In this document: piece after piece, positions 41,917 to 54,373 of the stretch
How positions within the stretch are numbered: the first letter of the stretch is position 1
How the letters are laid out: each line of letters starts with the position of its first letter
Origin: Asterella californica
Taxonomy: Eukaryota > Streptophyta > Marchantiopsida > Marchantiales > Aytoniaceae
Direction of reading: 5' to 3'
NCBI GenBank assembly: GCA_036924285.1
Contig: JAYKYS010000007.1
Coordinates: forward strand, 7,502,001-7,566,000
Length of the DNA stretch: 64,000 bases
Made by a program: the position numbers and the translations under genes
Notes under the pieces: model-generated
The model's database searches: none
What the model saw: only the letters and a program-made list of their open reading frames with translations
Told to the model about the DNA's origin: nothing

Positions 41917-44900
41917 TGTGGTGTCCACAAATTATAGGATTCACAAATTTTTGAAATTTTTGAGATTAATAACTTGTTTGTATAACTGAAGAAGCGTTGT
42001 TACTTAAGATTACTGCTTCCTTAGAAGGAAGATGATCTTATGAGCTTTTTGTAATAAGAAGTTGACTTCTTCGGAAGACGACCGTCTTCCGGGAAGCGTC
42101 TTCTCAGTTGCGTCTTCGGAAGACGGAAGACGATGGAAGACGGGAAGACGGCGGAAGACACACATCTTCTGGAAGACAGCGACCGCGAAGGTCTAACCAT
42201 GAATTTCCAGGTAAAGGAGTAGGTGTACCTACTAGGTAACACCAAGGTGGTAGGTAGGTCGGGTAAGTCACCTAGGGTCGAAACCTCTAATCTGCGGGGA
42301 AGATGCGCATGAAGCACATTAGCGCATTCCAGCTTCCTACAGCAAGAACGCTTCTTGAGAAGATCGATTTCAGAGGGTGAGCTTCGAGTGAGGAGGCAGC
42401 GAGGTGAAATTGAGTGAGGATAGGATCGATTAGAAGATAGAAGGAAGGTGAGGTCGAATTGCTGAAGCGCAGGAAGCATATTGAGTGAAAAGCGTTTTCG
42501 GTGAACTCTCGGAAGCTGACATTGGAAGCAGCTGAGTGGAATCGGAGGTGGACGGCTTAATCGATTGAGGCGTAGTCAGCCTCAATCGATTTGTTTGGTA
42601 TCCCCCGCGCTTCCCCGGTTGTTTGCATGCAGCCTGATCGATTACCTCCATCCCTTTTTTCTTATTGTGACATTGGGTGCGGAAGCGCTGTCCAATTTCT
42701 GTCAGACATCTTCCTACTTCTTCCTGAGTTCAATTCGAGCTTCCCTACCCATCGTCCTCAAATTGGAGATCCCAGCTATCAATTTCTCTATCCTACCATC
42801 CCTCTACTCCCGAAACCTTGAACAGAAGACGCTTCGGAAGATTGGAACATCTTCGGAAGACTGTCTTCGGAAGCCTGACTGTACACAATTCGTATCAAGA
42901 GTGGATTTGTCTTGGTTTTGTGTTAAGAGAGGCTTGGTACGAATTCCGAGTGGCTTGGTGAGTTGTTTTGTTATTTTGAGAAGTTGGAAGTCGGGGACTA
43001 GGCCTGTGCCTCCCGGTCTTCCAAGCTTCTCAACTCCACATCTTCCTAGAGAGACTAGAAGACTGGAAGGCTGGCAAAATGAGCGAGAAGACGTGAGGGT
43101 CCATTTCGGGTCTCTTCTGTCTGACCCATAGCAGCCATTCCTTCTTCTTCCCGAACTTAGGAGAGAGTCGTGAGAAGACTTGCTGGCAGAATCTGGAGAG
43201 AATGGTCGAGGGTAATGTCTTCCCATCATGCAGCAAGCTTCTTCTGAGGGCGTATGAGAGGTGAGAAGTCAGAAGAACAGAGTGCAAATGTCTTGAGTCT
43301 GTTGTGAGGATAGATTGCGCGTAGGAAGAAGAAGACATGTGAGACCAGTGAAGGGAAGCCTGACTTCGGGAGGTCTTCCGAAGAAGATATTGAATCGGAA
43401 GCTGAACTGGGAGTCTTCCCAGAGACCACTGTCACCGCAGGAGCCCGCAACCATCTTCTGAACCTGTTATGCACTCTACGTCTCGCGAATATTGTATCTT
43501 CTGATAGGAAGTAGGATGTAATGCAAGGTGGGTTGTCTTCTTAGTCATCCATGCGAGGCCTTGCTTAGTTAGGATTGTTTAGATATAGCTCGGAAGACGA
43601 GAGCTATTTAGGAAGTACTGTTAGAATCCTGGAAGACGGAGTAGCTGTCTTCTGGAAGACTAGTTTCGTCTTCTGAGAAGTAGAAGCTAAACTGTGGACA
43701 CTTGGGAAGGACTGAGCCTTCGGCTCACAGTAAGTACGTGTGGCTTAGTGCAACAACGAAGTACAAGGTAGAAGCAGCCACTTTTGTCAAGGAGCTTACT
43801 CAACTGAGGAAGAGCAACCAGGAGTTGCAGGCGCGCTTGCAGCAGCGTGACCAAGAGGTTCTCCAGGTGCGTGGGAAGATCACCGCCCTCGCAGAGGAGA
43901 AGACAACATGGAAGACGCAGCGAGAAGCCGCAGAAGCACGAGTTGCAGCTGAGAAGATGCAGCGGGAAGCAGCAGAAGCTCGTGCGCAAGAGATGCTAGC
44001 ACAGTCGGTGGAAGCACTTCGAAAGAAGTTCAACTTCACCGCGGGTAGGAAGTTGCTTACCTTAGTTAGAGAGTGGGACGAGGAGTCCAGAGCGAGGTTG
44101 CTAGAATGCAAGGAGAGCATGTTCAGGTATTTGGATCGGCAGATAGAGGGAGTGAAGACACTCTATGGTCTTCCCTTGACTCTGCCACCTGCAACTGCGT
44201 CTTCCCAAGCTCCAGCACCATCGACTGGATCCGGAATGGAGAAGGAGGAGTTCGACCTCGCTGTCCACTTGGTAGTGACAGCGTTGGAAGCCGAGAAGAC
44301 ACCGGAAGACGCCCCGGAAGACAGAATGTCTTCTGGAAGACAGGAAGAAGAACCGTCTTCCCAGGTATTCCGCGTGGAGGAAGCGACTTCCCCGGACCCC
44401 TATGAGGTCGCCATGGTCCCTAGTACCGCACCGGTGCCTCAGAAGAGCGAGGAAGCACCACTCGACCCAGCTTCCCAGAAGACGCTTCAGTCTTCCGAAG
44501 CAGAAGCAGAAGTAGAGTCGGAAGCCGAAGCCGAAGGCGACGAAGAAGCAGCAGCAGCGACAGCAGGGCCAGCGACGACTATAGAGTAAGCCACCTCAGT
44601 GACACCCGAGGTAATCGCAGGGCTTCCCAGCCCATCAGAAGCTGAGCTAGTAGTTCCGATAGGAGCAGATCAGGTTGAGATTGTCACCGAGCAATCAGAG
44701 TAGCTAGTAACCGAAGATTAACAATTCCAGATTTAGTAGGATCGAACATGCTATCTTAAAGGTGGCAATTTTCAGTGTAAAATTAGTATGCAGCCATATG
44801 GCAGAGTAGGAAGCGCAGAATAGGCAGGGGAAACCGTTTGCATGTGGAGAGGCAGCTTTTCTCTCCCTGGTGGTGGTTCCTCTGTGTTCTCGTGATAGAA

Positions 44901-46252
44901 GACATAAGTAGGATCGCAGATTAGGAATTCGGGCTGCTACCGCATGCTCATACACACTTTTCAGTGCAGACAGAGACACATGAGTTTGGTAGTCACACAC
45001 ACACTACACCCGATGTTAGAGACATACGAATAGACTAGGATTATACCGGAGGGGTCTGCATGCTTGTTATCAGCAGTGGTTCGAGGATGTAGATAGAGGT
45101 AGTGGATAGTTTAGGAACAGAGAACGGCATCCTCGTGCAGTCTTGTTGTCTAGACTGTTGTGTCGAGGAGTAGGCGCAGGAAGTAGAGGGAGTGAGCTTC
45201 CGAATGCCAATGTGACTTCTTCTCGGAGAATGGATTGCTGATTTGAGTGCAGAAGCTTAATTCGTGTCTTCTGGGTGGTGGGTTTCCTTGAATTCGCTCC
45301 CAATTGTGCATGGGAAGTGTTCTTCTTGACGGGCGGTGACTGTCAGCAGGTGTGGCATTGTAGCTTGACTCGTCTAGTGGAGCACTTAGGATCTGCGTAC
45401 GGACGGTCTTATGGGTAAGGGATCCCAGAAGACAGAGTAGTCAGAGCAGCGAAGTGAAGAAGAAAGAAGCCTTCTTCCCACAGCAGAAGATGACATCCTC
45501 AAGAAGAAGACGGTGCAACTGTACGCACGTTTGTTGTCTTCATCCCCAAACTATTACAAGCAGGGATGGCTTGTTAGTCAAGATCCGACTAGAAGCCTGT
45601 CGGAATCTTAATTGTTCCTTTTCATCTTGTTTTCTCTCGTTTGGATTTCCTCTTCTTCCCCATCTTCTCTCATCTTCCCCATCTTCTTACTTTCTTCTAG
45701 TGAGCTTCCGAGACTTCTATTGAGCTTCCGTGAAGGTGAATGTCGTTGTAGTGCTGCAGGAAGACCATTTCCGTAGGCAGAAGCCTGGGAAGGCTACAGG
45801 AGGCATACACCCTGTGATTAATCTAAACCGTTGGAATGTAAGTGGAAGAGTAAGGTGTAACAGCCGTTGCTAGTCTACTTCTGTGGAGCAGGGCAATCTT
45901 CTGGAGGTGTGAGAAGACGAGATGAACCGCCAGAAGACGAGAATCGCTTCGGGAAGACGATATCGAGAAGATCGGAAAAAATGACCTGGAAGCAGGAAGC
46001 GCGTCTTCCCGAGCTTCTCTGTGAATAGTTGTGTGATATTTTAGTTAGTAGTTGTTTGTTTAGTTCCAGAGCACCTTTTGGCGTGTCTGGAAGACGCGTG
46101 GTTTGTGAGAAGACGGGATTTCTAGACAAAACCCGTGTGTTTGTGTGTTTGAACAGATCTTAGAACTTAGAGCAGCGTTACATGTGCAAATCCTCTATGG
46201 AACGATATCTTGTATACTAAATGGACAAAAGGAGTAATCCTACGACACTACA
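41917..46252 (+). repeat. C2 5' LTR, short form (4336 bp)
   Basis: It starts TGTGGTGTCCACAAATTATAGG inside the C1 gag and ends CGACACTACA at 46252, followed by a primer binding site. It carries the same 1.4-kb deletion of the aORF N-terminal domain as the solo LTR at 557-4314. 41917-43743 and 44704-46252 are ORF-free and collinear with the other C LTRs. A target duplication cannot be checked because the right end of the element is outside the window. Confidence 0.92.
43702..44703 (+). pseudogene. aORF of family C, N-terminally deleted form in the C2 5' LTR
   Basis: The coiled-coil half is open from 43702 to the TAA at 44587-44589, where the solo LTR has a GAA. The frame then continues to the usual stop at 44701-44703. 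The ATG created by the same deletion in the solo LTR is ACG here, so the open frame starts only from a TTG at 43702. FNFTAGRKLLTLVREWD and YLDRQIEGVKTLYGLPL are conserved. The Ala/Glu tail differs in repeat number from the other two copies. Confidence 0.75.
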
Positions 46253-46270
46253 TATAATGAGCATCATTTT

Positions 46271-46288
46271 TGGCGCCGCTGCCGGGGA
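46271..46288 (+). promoter_or_regulatory. Primer binding site of C2
   Basis: TGGCGCCGCTGCCGGGGA lies 18 bases after the LTR end at 46252. It is the best match in the window to a tRNA-Asp-type primer site. The leader to the gag ATG at 46633 holds only an out-of-phase frame (46383-46673). Confidence 0.85.
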
Positions 46289-46632
46289 TTTCATTTTAGT
46301 AACTTTTGTTCTAAGCTTCCTGGATCTGTGTGCCAGTAGTTAGCTTCATGTCGAACTAACTTCGATTGTAGTTGAATGTGTTGTGGGACTCTATCTTGTT
46401 AGAAGACAGGGACCGCAACCAGAAGTTGATAAGATACATCAAGGGGGACTGGAAGAAGCCGCTTCCCCACTTCCAAGAGTTTCTTGGAAGACTCGATCTT
46501 GGAAGATTACAGTGAGTACAACAAGAAGCAGGAGAAGAAGACGTTTCGAACCTGTGATCGGTTGTTTATGCATTCAGTCTGCCGGATCTAGTAATAGAAG
46601 AAGAGGGACATCTCTTCTCAGCACTCTGGTGG

Positions 46633-49600
46633 ATGCCTCCGTCCAGAGGAAGAAGCAGAAGACGCACGGGTAAAGATCCTGAGTGGGTACATTCACCCCA
46701 GCGAACCGCTTCTAGAGAGCAGTGGATATCCTTGAGACACCAAAGGAAAGAAGAAGAGCTCAGGAAGATCCGATCAGTAGAGTTGGAAGAACCTTCCATC
46801 TCGAGCATAATCTTTGGAGAAGACAGAAGCCAACCGGGTGATCACGTGTATAAAGTAGATTTTGGTACTGGTTACTCAGAAGACGTCTTCCCAAGTACGG
46901 AAGAAGCTTCTCAAGGTGAAGAAAGACTAGAGGAGATCGTTCCAGACGTCTCAGAAGGCGACATCGACAGTAGTTCTGACTTAGAAGACGACCTTCGTGA
47001 TTCAGACAGGCCTGGACCTTCGAGAAGACCATCTCCACCACCTGGACATGAGAGAGAAAGAAGTTGGCAGTCGCACCAGCTGGCAGTCGACATGACTTCC
47101 CACACTCAGCAGAAGTACCATCCGTACGATGATGATGCTGACGCGGACGACTTCATCACGATGTTCGAGACCATCTCTCGATCCAACAAGGAAGACTCGG
47201 ATGTCGACAGACTCCATGTATTCCTCAGTTTGATCGTAGGGAAGGGAAGGAAATGGATGAGTTAAATGTTGGATGATGGGTTAGTAATGGCCGCTTGGGC
47301 TACTCTGAAGGCAGCTTTTCTGAAGAGGTTCAGAGGAGTGGGCTATGATCGGATGACCCTCACAGAACTTTAGAGGCTCGAACGGAAGAAGAAAGAGACA
47401 CTGCGGGATTACACCGAGAGGTTTGAAGATCTCCTGGATCACATCCCTCAAAACCAAGGAAGATCTGGTTATAGTGCCCCGCAAGCCGTGGACTGGTACT
47501 TGGGAGGATTGTCTCAGGATATGGAGTTGTACTGCAGAAGAGGAGGAGGTGATGATTTAGTAGAAGTATAGAAGCATGTCGAGCAGTATGAAACCTCGAG
47601 CATCACTCGGAATATGACGAAAGACAGAGGGAAGACCTCGAAGAAGTCCAAGAAGTCGAGGAAGTCTTCTAGGAAGTCCAAGAGGAAGTCCAAGTGCACT
47701 GAAACTGATAACAGTGATTCGGAAGCATCCTCTACTTCTGAAGAGTCTACTGTCGAAAGTTCAGAATCCGAATCTGAGCAAGAGAAGAAGACACGGAAGA
47801 AGAAGAAGGAGAAGACACGATCAAGGGAAGAAGTTGTGCAGAAGATGCCTCAGACTCAGATCATTCAGTCTGCACCTGATCCTCGTATCGATGAAGTTCT
47901 GAAGCAGTTTGCCGACCTGAAAGTTCATCTTCTGAACCAGAAGGACAAGCGGAAGCAACCTACGGCTTCCCGGCCAAAACCTTTGGTGCAATCTTTGTAA
48001 CTCTTCCGGGCACACCAGAGATCAGTGTACGCAAGACCAAGCTGTCAATTGGGCAGGCTGGGAAGAAGACGACGAGGGATATCTACACGATCCCAGTGGG
48101 AAAACCTGCTATAGGATCGAGACGATACACCTTCACTCCTACTCCTCCCGCCCAATATAATCGTTATGTATCTAGGGATAGAGCTAGTAATGTACAGACC
48201 AGGACGCCCTGGCAACCTTCTTCATCACAACGACCTGTAAACCCTCTTCCTGGAGCGTGCAATAATTATGGAGAAACAGGACATTGGTGGTCCACCTGTC
48301 CTCATCCGAGAAGACAGATTGGGCAAGTGCCCTTGTGTGGGAACTGTAAGGAAGCAGGTCATTTCACGGGAAATTGGCCTCAGACCTTACGACCACGACA
48401 AATGGTTAGATTTGCAGAGACCACGCCTCCTGCAGAAGCTACAGCAATTTCTAAACTCGAGTTAGCAGTGGTACATCACATCACGGTAGAAGAAGAAGAT
48501 CTTGGGGATTGTATGGATTGTCTCCATATCAAGGAAGACGAACCGGACCCTGGGAAGCGCGAAGGAAAGGAACCTCAGCTGCAGAAGACGACTGCAGCTC
48601 AAAAGATGGAGACACTTGAAGAAGCGTCATCTTTCACTTTGACGGATGGAACTGTTTGGAATCCTGACCCGAATTCAGATAGTTGGCCTCCAGAAGAAGT
48701 CATGGACGACGCGGTCTTCAAGATAAGTACCAGAAGCAAAGAGAAGTCAGAAACCTGTCAGAAGGAAGTCAAGAAGAAGAAGCAGCGAAAGGAGAGGTCA
48801 TCTTTCCCTGAGCGTCCTTCTTCTCCTACTTACGACCGAGAAGATCCGAAGTACTTTGCTCCTGATATTAGGCAAGAAGTGGAAGCGATCATGCAAGAAG
48901 AGCTGGAGAAACGACGGAAGATAGTACAGCAGCTTCCTACACCGACTACGGCAACCCCTGTCGCACGGGAACAGCCCCCAGTCGAGGGAAGACACCATTC
49001 TGGTCTTCCATCCAAGGAAGCAGCTACTACATCTGTCACTCTTCTGAAGCGATCCCCTTATGACTTCTTGCGAGACTTGTGGAACCAGAAGGCGGATGTA
49101 ACCTTCCAACAGCTTTTGGATGACAACGCTGGTTATAGGAAGTTGTTACAATCTGTGCTTCGAGGATCGAGGAAGAGGAGGACAGCTAAACTTCTCCAGA
49201 GCATCCCGATCCTAAGGATAGAGCATGAAGACTTGGGAGCCCCATAACTTGATATGGAGATCCATGGCTGTCTTCTGAAGAAGGTACCCATTGATTCCGG
49301 CTCCGGAGTTAACATCATGACTGAAGAAACGGCGCACGCCCTAGGCTTCACTGAGTTTCAGCCTACTCCGAGAATCCTCAGAATGGCGGACCAGACCAGA
49401 AGACGACCTTTGGGGCAACTGAAAGATGTCTTGACGGTAATTGGGAGAGTATCTTTTTACCTCACTTACATCATTTTGCGACCTGTAGCTAAGGTTGGAT
49501 ATCAGGTGTTGATAGGAAGACCATGGCTGTATGCTGCAAATGTAAATACCGATTGGAGAAGACATCGTTTGAGATTTCCCAATCCTACACCCAAGCATGG

Positions 49601-50102
49601 TGAGAAGACTAAGGTCTCGCTTCCTTGGAAGAAGATTGGACACCAAGGTGAAACTCCTTCTACGACGGAGGGGTACACTTCAGAAGACTCAGCTGCGTCT
49701 TCTGACATGGATGAACGATACAATGAGTTTGTGGTGAATACTTTGTGTACTACAGAAGTAACAGAAGTAGCAGAAGAAGTGATCTGTGGATACATTGAGT
49801 GTTACGAAGTTGCGGAAGAAGAGTTTCCAGAAGACGAAAGTACCGTCTTCCCTTCGGAAGATCCGACAGTTGTTCTTCCAGAAGACGAAAGTACCGTCTT
49901 CCCTTCGGAAGATCCGACAATTGGTCTTCGAGAAGACGAATCCAAACCAGAAGAAGCTCCCAAACCGGAATACTTTGGTGCCAGTGAGTACAGTCACACT
50001 GAAGGAATGGTAAACCCGGATGATCTTCAAGATATGGAGGTTGCTCCTGGGAAGAAGCTGAAGCTTTCCAAGGTGATCGAGAGCCAGCAGTTGAAAGACT
50101 TT
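46633..50102 (+). pseudogene. gag-pro: C2 Gag-protease, several nonsense codons
   Basis: ATG at 46633. Stops: TAA 47263-47265, TAG 47371-47373 and TAG 47569-47571 (both TAGs are CAG in C1), a one-base insertion near 47976, and TAA 49245-49247. Domain order equals A: capsid-like region (47140-47600), Lys/Ser/Glu tract (47630-47820), three knuckle positions (the first out of frame, the second with Cys changed to Tyr, the third ending in Trp), a charged linker, and an aspartic protease with VPIDSGSGVNIM (49285-49320) and VLIGRPWL. An acidic, tandemly repeated segment (EDESTVFPSEDPT, twice, 49836-49935) lies before RT. Unlike A, no stop separates protease from RT by design: the TGA at 50103-50105 is CGA in the other copy. 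Confidence 0.87.
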
Positions 50103-50105
50103 TGA

Positions 50106-52087
50106 GAACTTCTGACGAAGTTCCAGGATGTCTTCGCGTGGACCATAGAAGACATGAAAGGCATACCTCGAGAGTTAGGAGAGCATCGCATTGACTTGCT
50201 GGAAGGCGTTGTTCCTGCACGACAGAGGCAGTATTGGCTCAACCCCAAGTACTCGCTTCTGGTGAAGGATCAGATCGACCAATACTTGAAGACGGGAGTC
50301 ATCTTCCCAGTACTTAGTAGTGAGTGGGTAGCTCCTATTGTCATCGTGCCGAAGAAGTAGACAGGGAAGATCCAAGTGTGTCAAGACTTCCGGAAGTTGA
50401 ATTTGGCCACGAAAAAGGATCATCATCCTTTATCATTCACCGATTCTGTGTTAGACCAGGTAGCAGGACATGAGTTCTACAACTTACTGGATGGGTATTC
50501 TAGGTACAACCAAGTTTCAATCAGAAGAAGACAAGTCGAAAACCACTTTCACTACTGATTGGAGCACATACGCATACAATCAAATGTCGTTTGGTTTGTG
50601 CAACGCGCCCGCCACATTCCAGAGATTGATGATTACAATCTTCAAGGAGTATCTTTCGCACTTTCATGGAGATCTTCTTGGATGATTTCTGTGTGTTTGG
50701 ATCGAAAGAAGACCACTTGATATTTCTAAGGAAGTGTTTTTTGAAGTGTAGAGAACATCGTTTGGCTCTTCATCCTGAGAAGTGCTTCTTTGGTACGTCA
50801 GAGGGGATTTTGCTAAGACATAGGATTTCTGGAAGAGGTATAGAAGTCGACTGTGCTAAGGTGGAAGTCATCATGAAACTTCACCCACCTGCTAACCTGA
50901 CTCAGTTGAGAAGCTTCCTGGGCAACGTAGGATACTACAGGAGGTTTATTGACAAGTACGCAGAGGTAGCAGGAAGATTTACCAAGTTGCTGAAGAAGGA
51001 CGAACCTTATCTTTGGTCTTCTGAGCAGCAGGAAGCATTCGAAGAAATGAAGAGGCTTCTGTCGGAATCCTCTGTCCTAAGGCCACCTGATTGGGAAAGA
51101 GTCTGCCATATCTATGTGGATGTTTCTGCTTTCGCCATAGGAGTGGTGTTGAGTCAGAAAGATGAGAAGAAGAAGGATTATCCCATCTACTATGCGGGAA
51201 GACAACTCAGTGACGCAGAGAAGAAGTACTCTACAACTAAAAGGGAGTGTCTCGGCATGATTTACTCCTGTAGGAAGTTTAGGCACTATCTCCTAGCCAA
51301 CCCGTTTGTCTTCTATGTGGATCATTTTACTTTGAAGTATCTTGTGAAGAAAGCAGATTTGTCTGGTAGGATAGCTAGGTGGATTCTTCTACTCCAGGAA
51401 TTTACTTACACGGTGGAGTACAGGCCTGGAAGACAGCATGTTAATGCTGACTACCTATCGAGATTAGAGACGGAACGACGAGAAGATGAGGTGGAAGACG
51501 AGTTCCTTGACGAGAAGCTGTTTTTCAGTTTTCGCAGAGACACTTTCATCTGAGGGGGAGGGCGTACCGCCTGCTTCCCAGAAGACGAGACTAGATCTTC
51601 TGATCCGGTCTTTGCGACTTCCACAGAAGAGTCGATCTTCAGAGACTTGAGAAAGTTCTTGGAAGACCAACAGTATCCCGAGGGATTGGATGCGGAGCAG
51701 AAGGCTGTCTTCTTACACAAGGTAGGTCCCTATGCCATCTTCCAGGGTATCCTGTTTAGGAAGGGACACGACGAGAAGCTAAGAAGATGTCTTGAGCCTT
51801 CAGAGATCAAACCAGTGATCACGGGTCTTCACTACGAAGATGCTGGGGGTCACTACGGGCTGAAGACCACAGTGAAGAAGATGTTGGACGCCGGATACTG
51901 GTGGCCGACCATGTACAGAGACACTTTTCAGGAGATCAGGAAATGTGATGCTTGCCAGAGGGTGGGAAGACCAACAGCTACTACTAGGTGGCCTCTTACT
52001 CCCATTCTTCCGCTTGCTCCTTTTGAAAAGTGGGGAATCGACTTTGTTGGGCTTATCGCCTCGGTGGCTAGAAGAACACGAGCACGG
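50106..52087 (+). pseudogene. pol: C2 pol, RT to start of integrase, cut by element D
   Basis: RT, RNase H and the integrase finger of family C. RT shows VCQDFRKLN, the catalytic EIFLDDFCVFG and LRHRISGRGIEVD. RNase H shows YVDVSAFAIGVVLSQ and TTKRECLGMIYS. Integrase has HYEDAGGH ... CDACQRVGRP and stops in GIDFVG, just after the first catalytic Asp. Lesions are TAG 50358-50360 (CAG in the right copy) and indels near 50520 and 50655. Just after 51550 the frame changes again. At 52088 the LTR of D begins. Confidence 0.87.
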
Positions 52088-52837
52088 TGTCGGAGCGAGA
52101 GACTTTCTTGGGGAGGGCGGACCTCTTGACTGTGATCGATCCAAGAAAACGACCAGAAGAGAGAAACAAGTAGCTGCTGACGATGAGATTTCCAAAACCC
52201 TGCTTCTTACGTCCACCAATTACAAAAACAAGCACTCAAACACACCTTGGGTACACAGATAGGCCTCTCAAGATTCAATTAACTTTATTACAGTGTCGTC
52301 TGCACCACCAATTTCTCCAACTATACAGAAAATCTCTCTCTTCCTCTCCTGCGCACCTCTCTTCAACCGTCAAGCCAAAAGTCTACCCAGCACGTCTCAA
52401 TCCGAACCTAATAGAGAAATTCAAGCCCCTGAATCTTATTCTTGTCCTTGCCTCAACTGAAACTCTCAGAATTTTTATCCAACGTCGATCAAAAGTCCTC
52501 TGTAGATTTCCAACGATCTCTCTCAATAGAACTGTCTCCTGAGAGTAATTTCTCCCCAGAACAGTTTACTTAAACAACGTCCAAGCCTAAAACTCCTGCC
52601 TCTCTCTCTTACGACGCTCTCCCAATTCAATCTGTCAGTAATTTGACCTTCCCCAGCCTCCTAGCTTCTCTTTCGTGTCCTCAACCTCCAATCCCTAATT
52701 CTCCTCCTTCTCCTTCAGTTCTCTCAGAAAACTCCCTTGAAAAGTGTCCCCTATTCCAAGCCGCCGCAGGTATTTTACCTAAAAGTTAAGGCCCCAGCTT
52801 AAGCTGCCCCCTGCTGTCATTATGCGTACAGAGTTCC

Positions 52838-53412
52838 GCTTCCGCTTCCGCTTCCGCTGTTTAATCTTCCGCTTCCGCTTCCGCTGTTTAATCTTCCGCT
52901 TCAAGCTTCCGCGGTAATCTTCCGCTTCCGCTCTCTAATCTTCCGCTGTAATCTTCCGCTTCAAGCTTCCGCGGTAATCTTCCGCTTCCGCTCTCTAAGA
53001 AACATTTCCCCAGAAAAATGTCCGCTTCCGCTTCCGCTGTCTAATCTTCCGCTGTAATCTTCCGCTTCAAGCTTCCGCGGTAATCTTCCGCTTCCGCTCT
53101 CTAATCTTCCGCTGCAAGCTTCCGCGGTAATCTTTCGCTTCCGCTCTCTAATCTTCCGCTGTAATCTTCCGCTTCAAGCTTCCGCGGTAATCTTCCGCTT
53201 CCGCTCTCTAATCTTCCGCTGCAAGCTTCCGCGGTAATCTTCCGCTTCCGTGTAATCTTCCGCGGTAATCTTCCGCTTCCGCTGTAATATTCCGCTTCAA
53301 GCTTCTGCGGTAATCTTCCGCTTCCGCTGTAGTTTTCCGCTTCCACTGTCTAATCTTCCGCTGTAATCTTCCGCTTCAAGCTTCCGCGGTAATCTTCCGC
53401 TTCCGCTCCAGT
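52838..53412. repeat. TTCCGC-based minisatellite in the D LTR
   Basis: Higher-order units built from CTTCCGC, such as TAATCTTCCGCTTCCGCTCTC and TCTTCCGCTTCAAGCTTCCGCGG, repeat more than ten times with small variations. The array is bounded by imperfect direct repeats ending CTGCTGTC-TTATGCGTACA (52812-52831 and 53433-53452), as if it expanded between them. Confidence 0.92.
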
Positions 53413-53501
53413 TTTAAGGCACCTGCTAAAGCTGTTCCCCTGCTGTCCTTATGCGTACATAATAATCAGCAAAAGTTTCCTGTGCCCTTGATGCCATCTT
53501 G

Positions 53502-53630
53502 ATGCCATCCTGAATATACTACAAGCCATCCAATGTAGGCCGAAGCCCCAACACTTATGAGGCTGCCCCAGGGCTTACAGCCCCCCCATATGCGCACCAG
53601 GTATCTCCCATAGTATATTCAGGATGGCAT
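53502..53630. repeat. 20-bp perfect inverted repeat in the D LTR
   Basis: ATGCCATCCTGAATATACTA at 53502-53521 is exactly complementary to 53611-53630, with 89 bases between. The loop holds short C-rich runs (53581-53587). It could form a cruciform or RNA hairpin, or mark a small fold-back insertion; I see no target duplication around it. Confidence 0.7.
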
Positions 53631-54373
53631 GCGGAGGCTTAGGCCAGGAAGCCCACGATTAAGGGAGATACCGGTCTCCCGCCCCTAGATATGCAGGACG
53701 TGGCTGCATATCCAACATAGACTCCCTTCCAGGAGGCCAACATGCCGGAATAGGAACCAGAGGCCAGGGGGGATTGATCCTGAGACCACTTCCCTCCTAG
53801 GCAGGCGCCCTATCACTGGGATGGCCTTTGGTTTCGTTCAAGAAGGTAAAAACTTTTGTACGTATGTTTTCCTGAGGAAGTTTTCGTATAAAGTCTTTAC
53901 TAGCCTTCTCTACGCTAACTTCTGCCTACAACTCCATTTTTTACAAATAAGGAGTCAAAACTATAGTACTTGTGAACACCTACACACTCACGCTATCAGA
54001 TTTTGAGTTCGAGTCACGGGCCCGAATCGACGGATTTCCCTCTTTCACATTTTTCACAGCCTAAAACCCGTACTAACTATTGCTTAAAACACTTTCTGTT
54101 AAAACTAGAAGCATGAGATCGCTCTCCTCGTCGAGCTCTGCATTCTGATGCCTTTCGATCCCTTCCAAGGTGATATTTCAGTCTAAGCTAAGGGGCAGCT
54201 TGCCAAGCATAGCCCCAGCTTAGCTCCTGCCTAGCTTGTTAAGCTACAGGGCAGCTTCCTTTACACAATATAGGAAAAAAATCTTTCTGCAATACTTTTC
54301 ACTGTACAGACCTACGTACGATACGACATTCACCCCCTCCAAACCTGCACATCCTCTGGTATGTGCCAATCCG

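Larger units (their letters stand above)
52088..54328 (-). repeat. Element D 3' LTR (2241 bp)
   Basis: The start TGTCGTATCG (54328, minus) adjoins a polypurine tract (54329-54345, GGAGGGGGTGAA type) and the end is TCCGACA at 52088. It contains a TTCCGC minisatellite, a 20-bp inverted repeat and otherwise no gene. The 52088-52830 part looks unique; 53820-54328 is AT-rich. Confidence 0.88.

Noticed and set aside
52838..53412. Regular TTCCGC repeats as a CRISPR-like array
   Set aside because: Units are short, nested and variable, with no constant repeat and unique spacers, and the context is a plant LTR.
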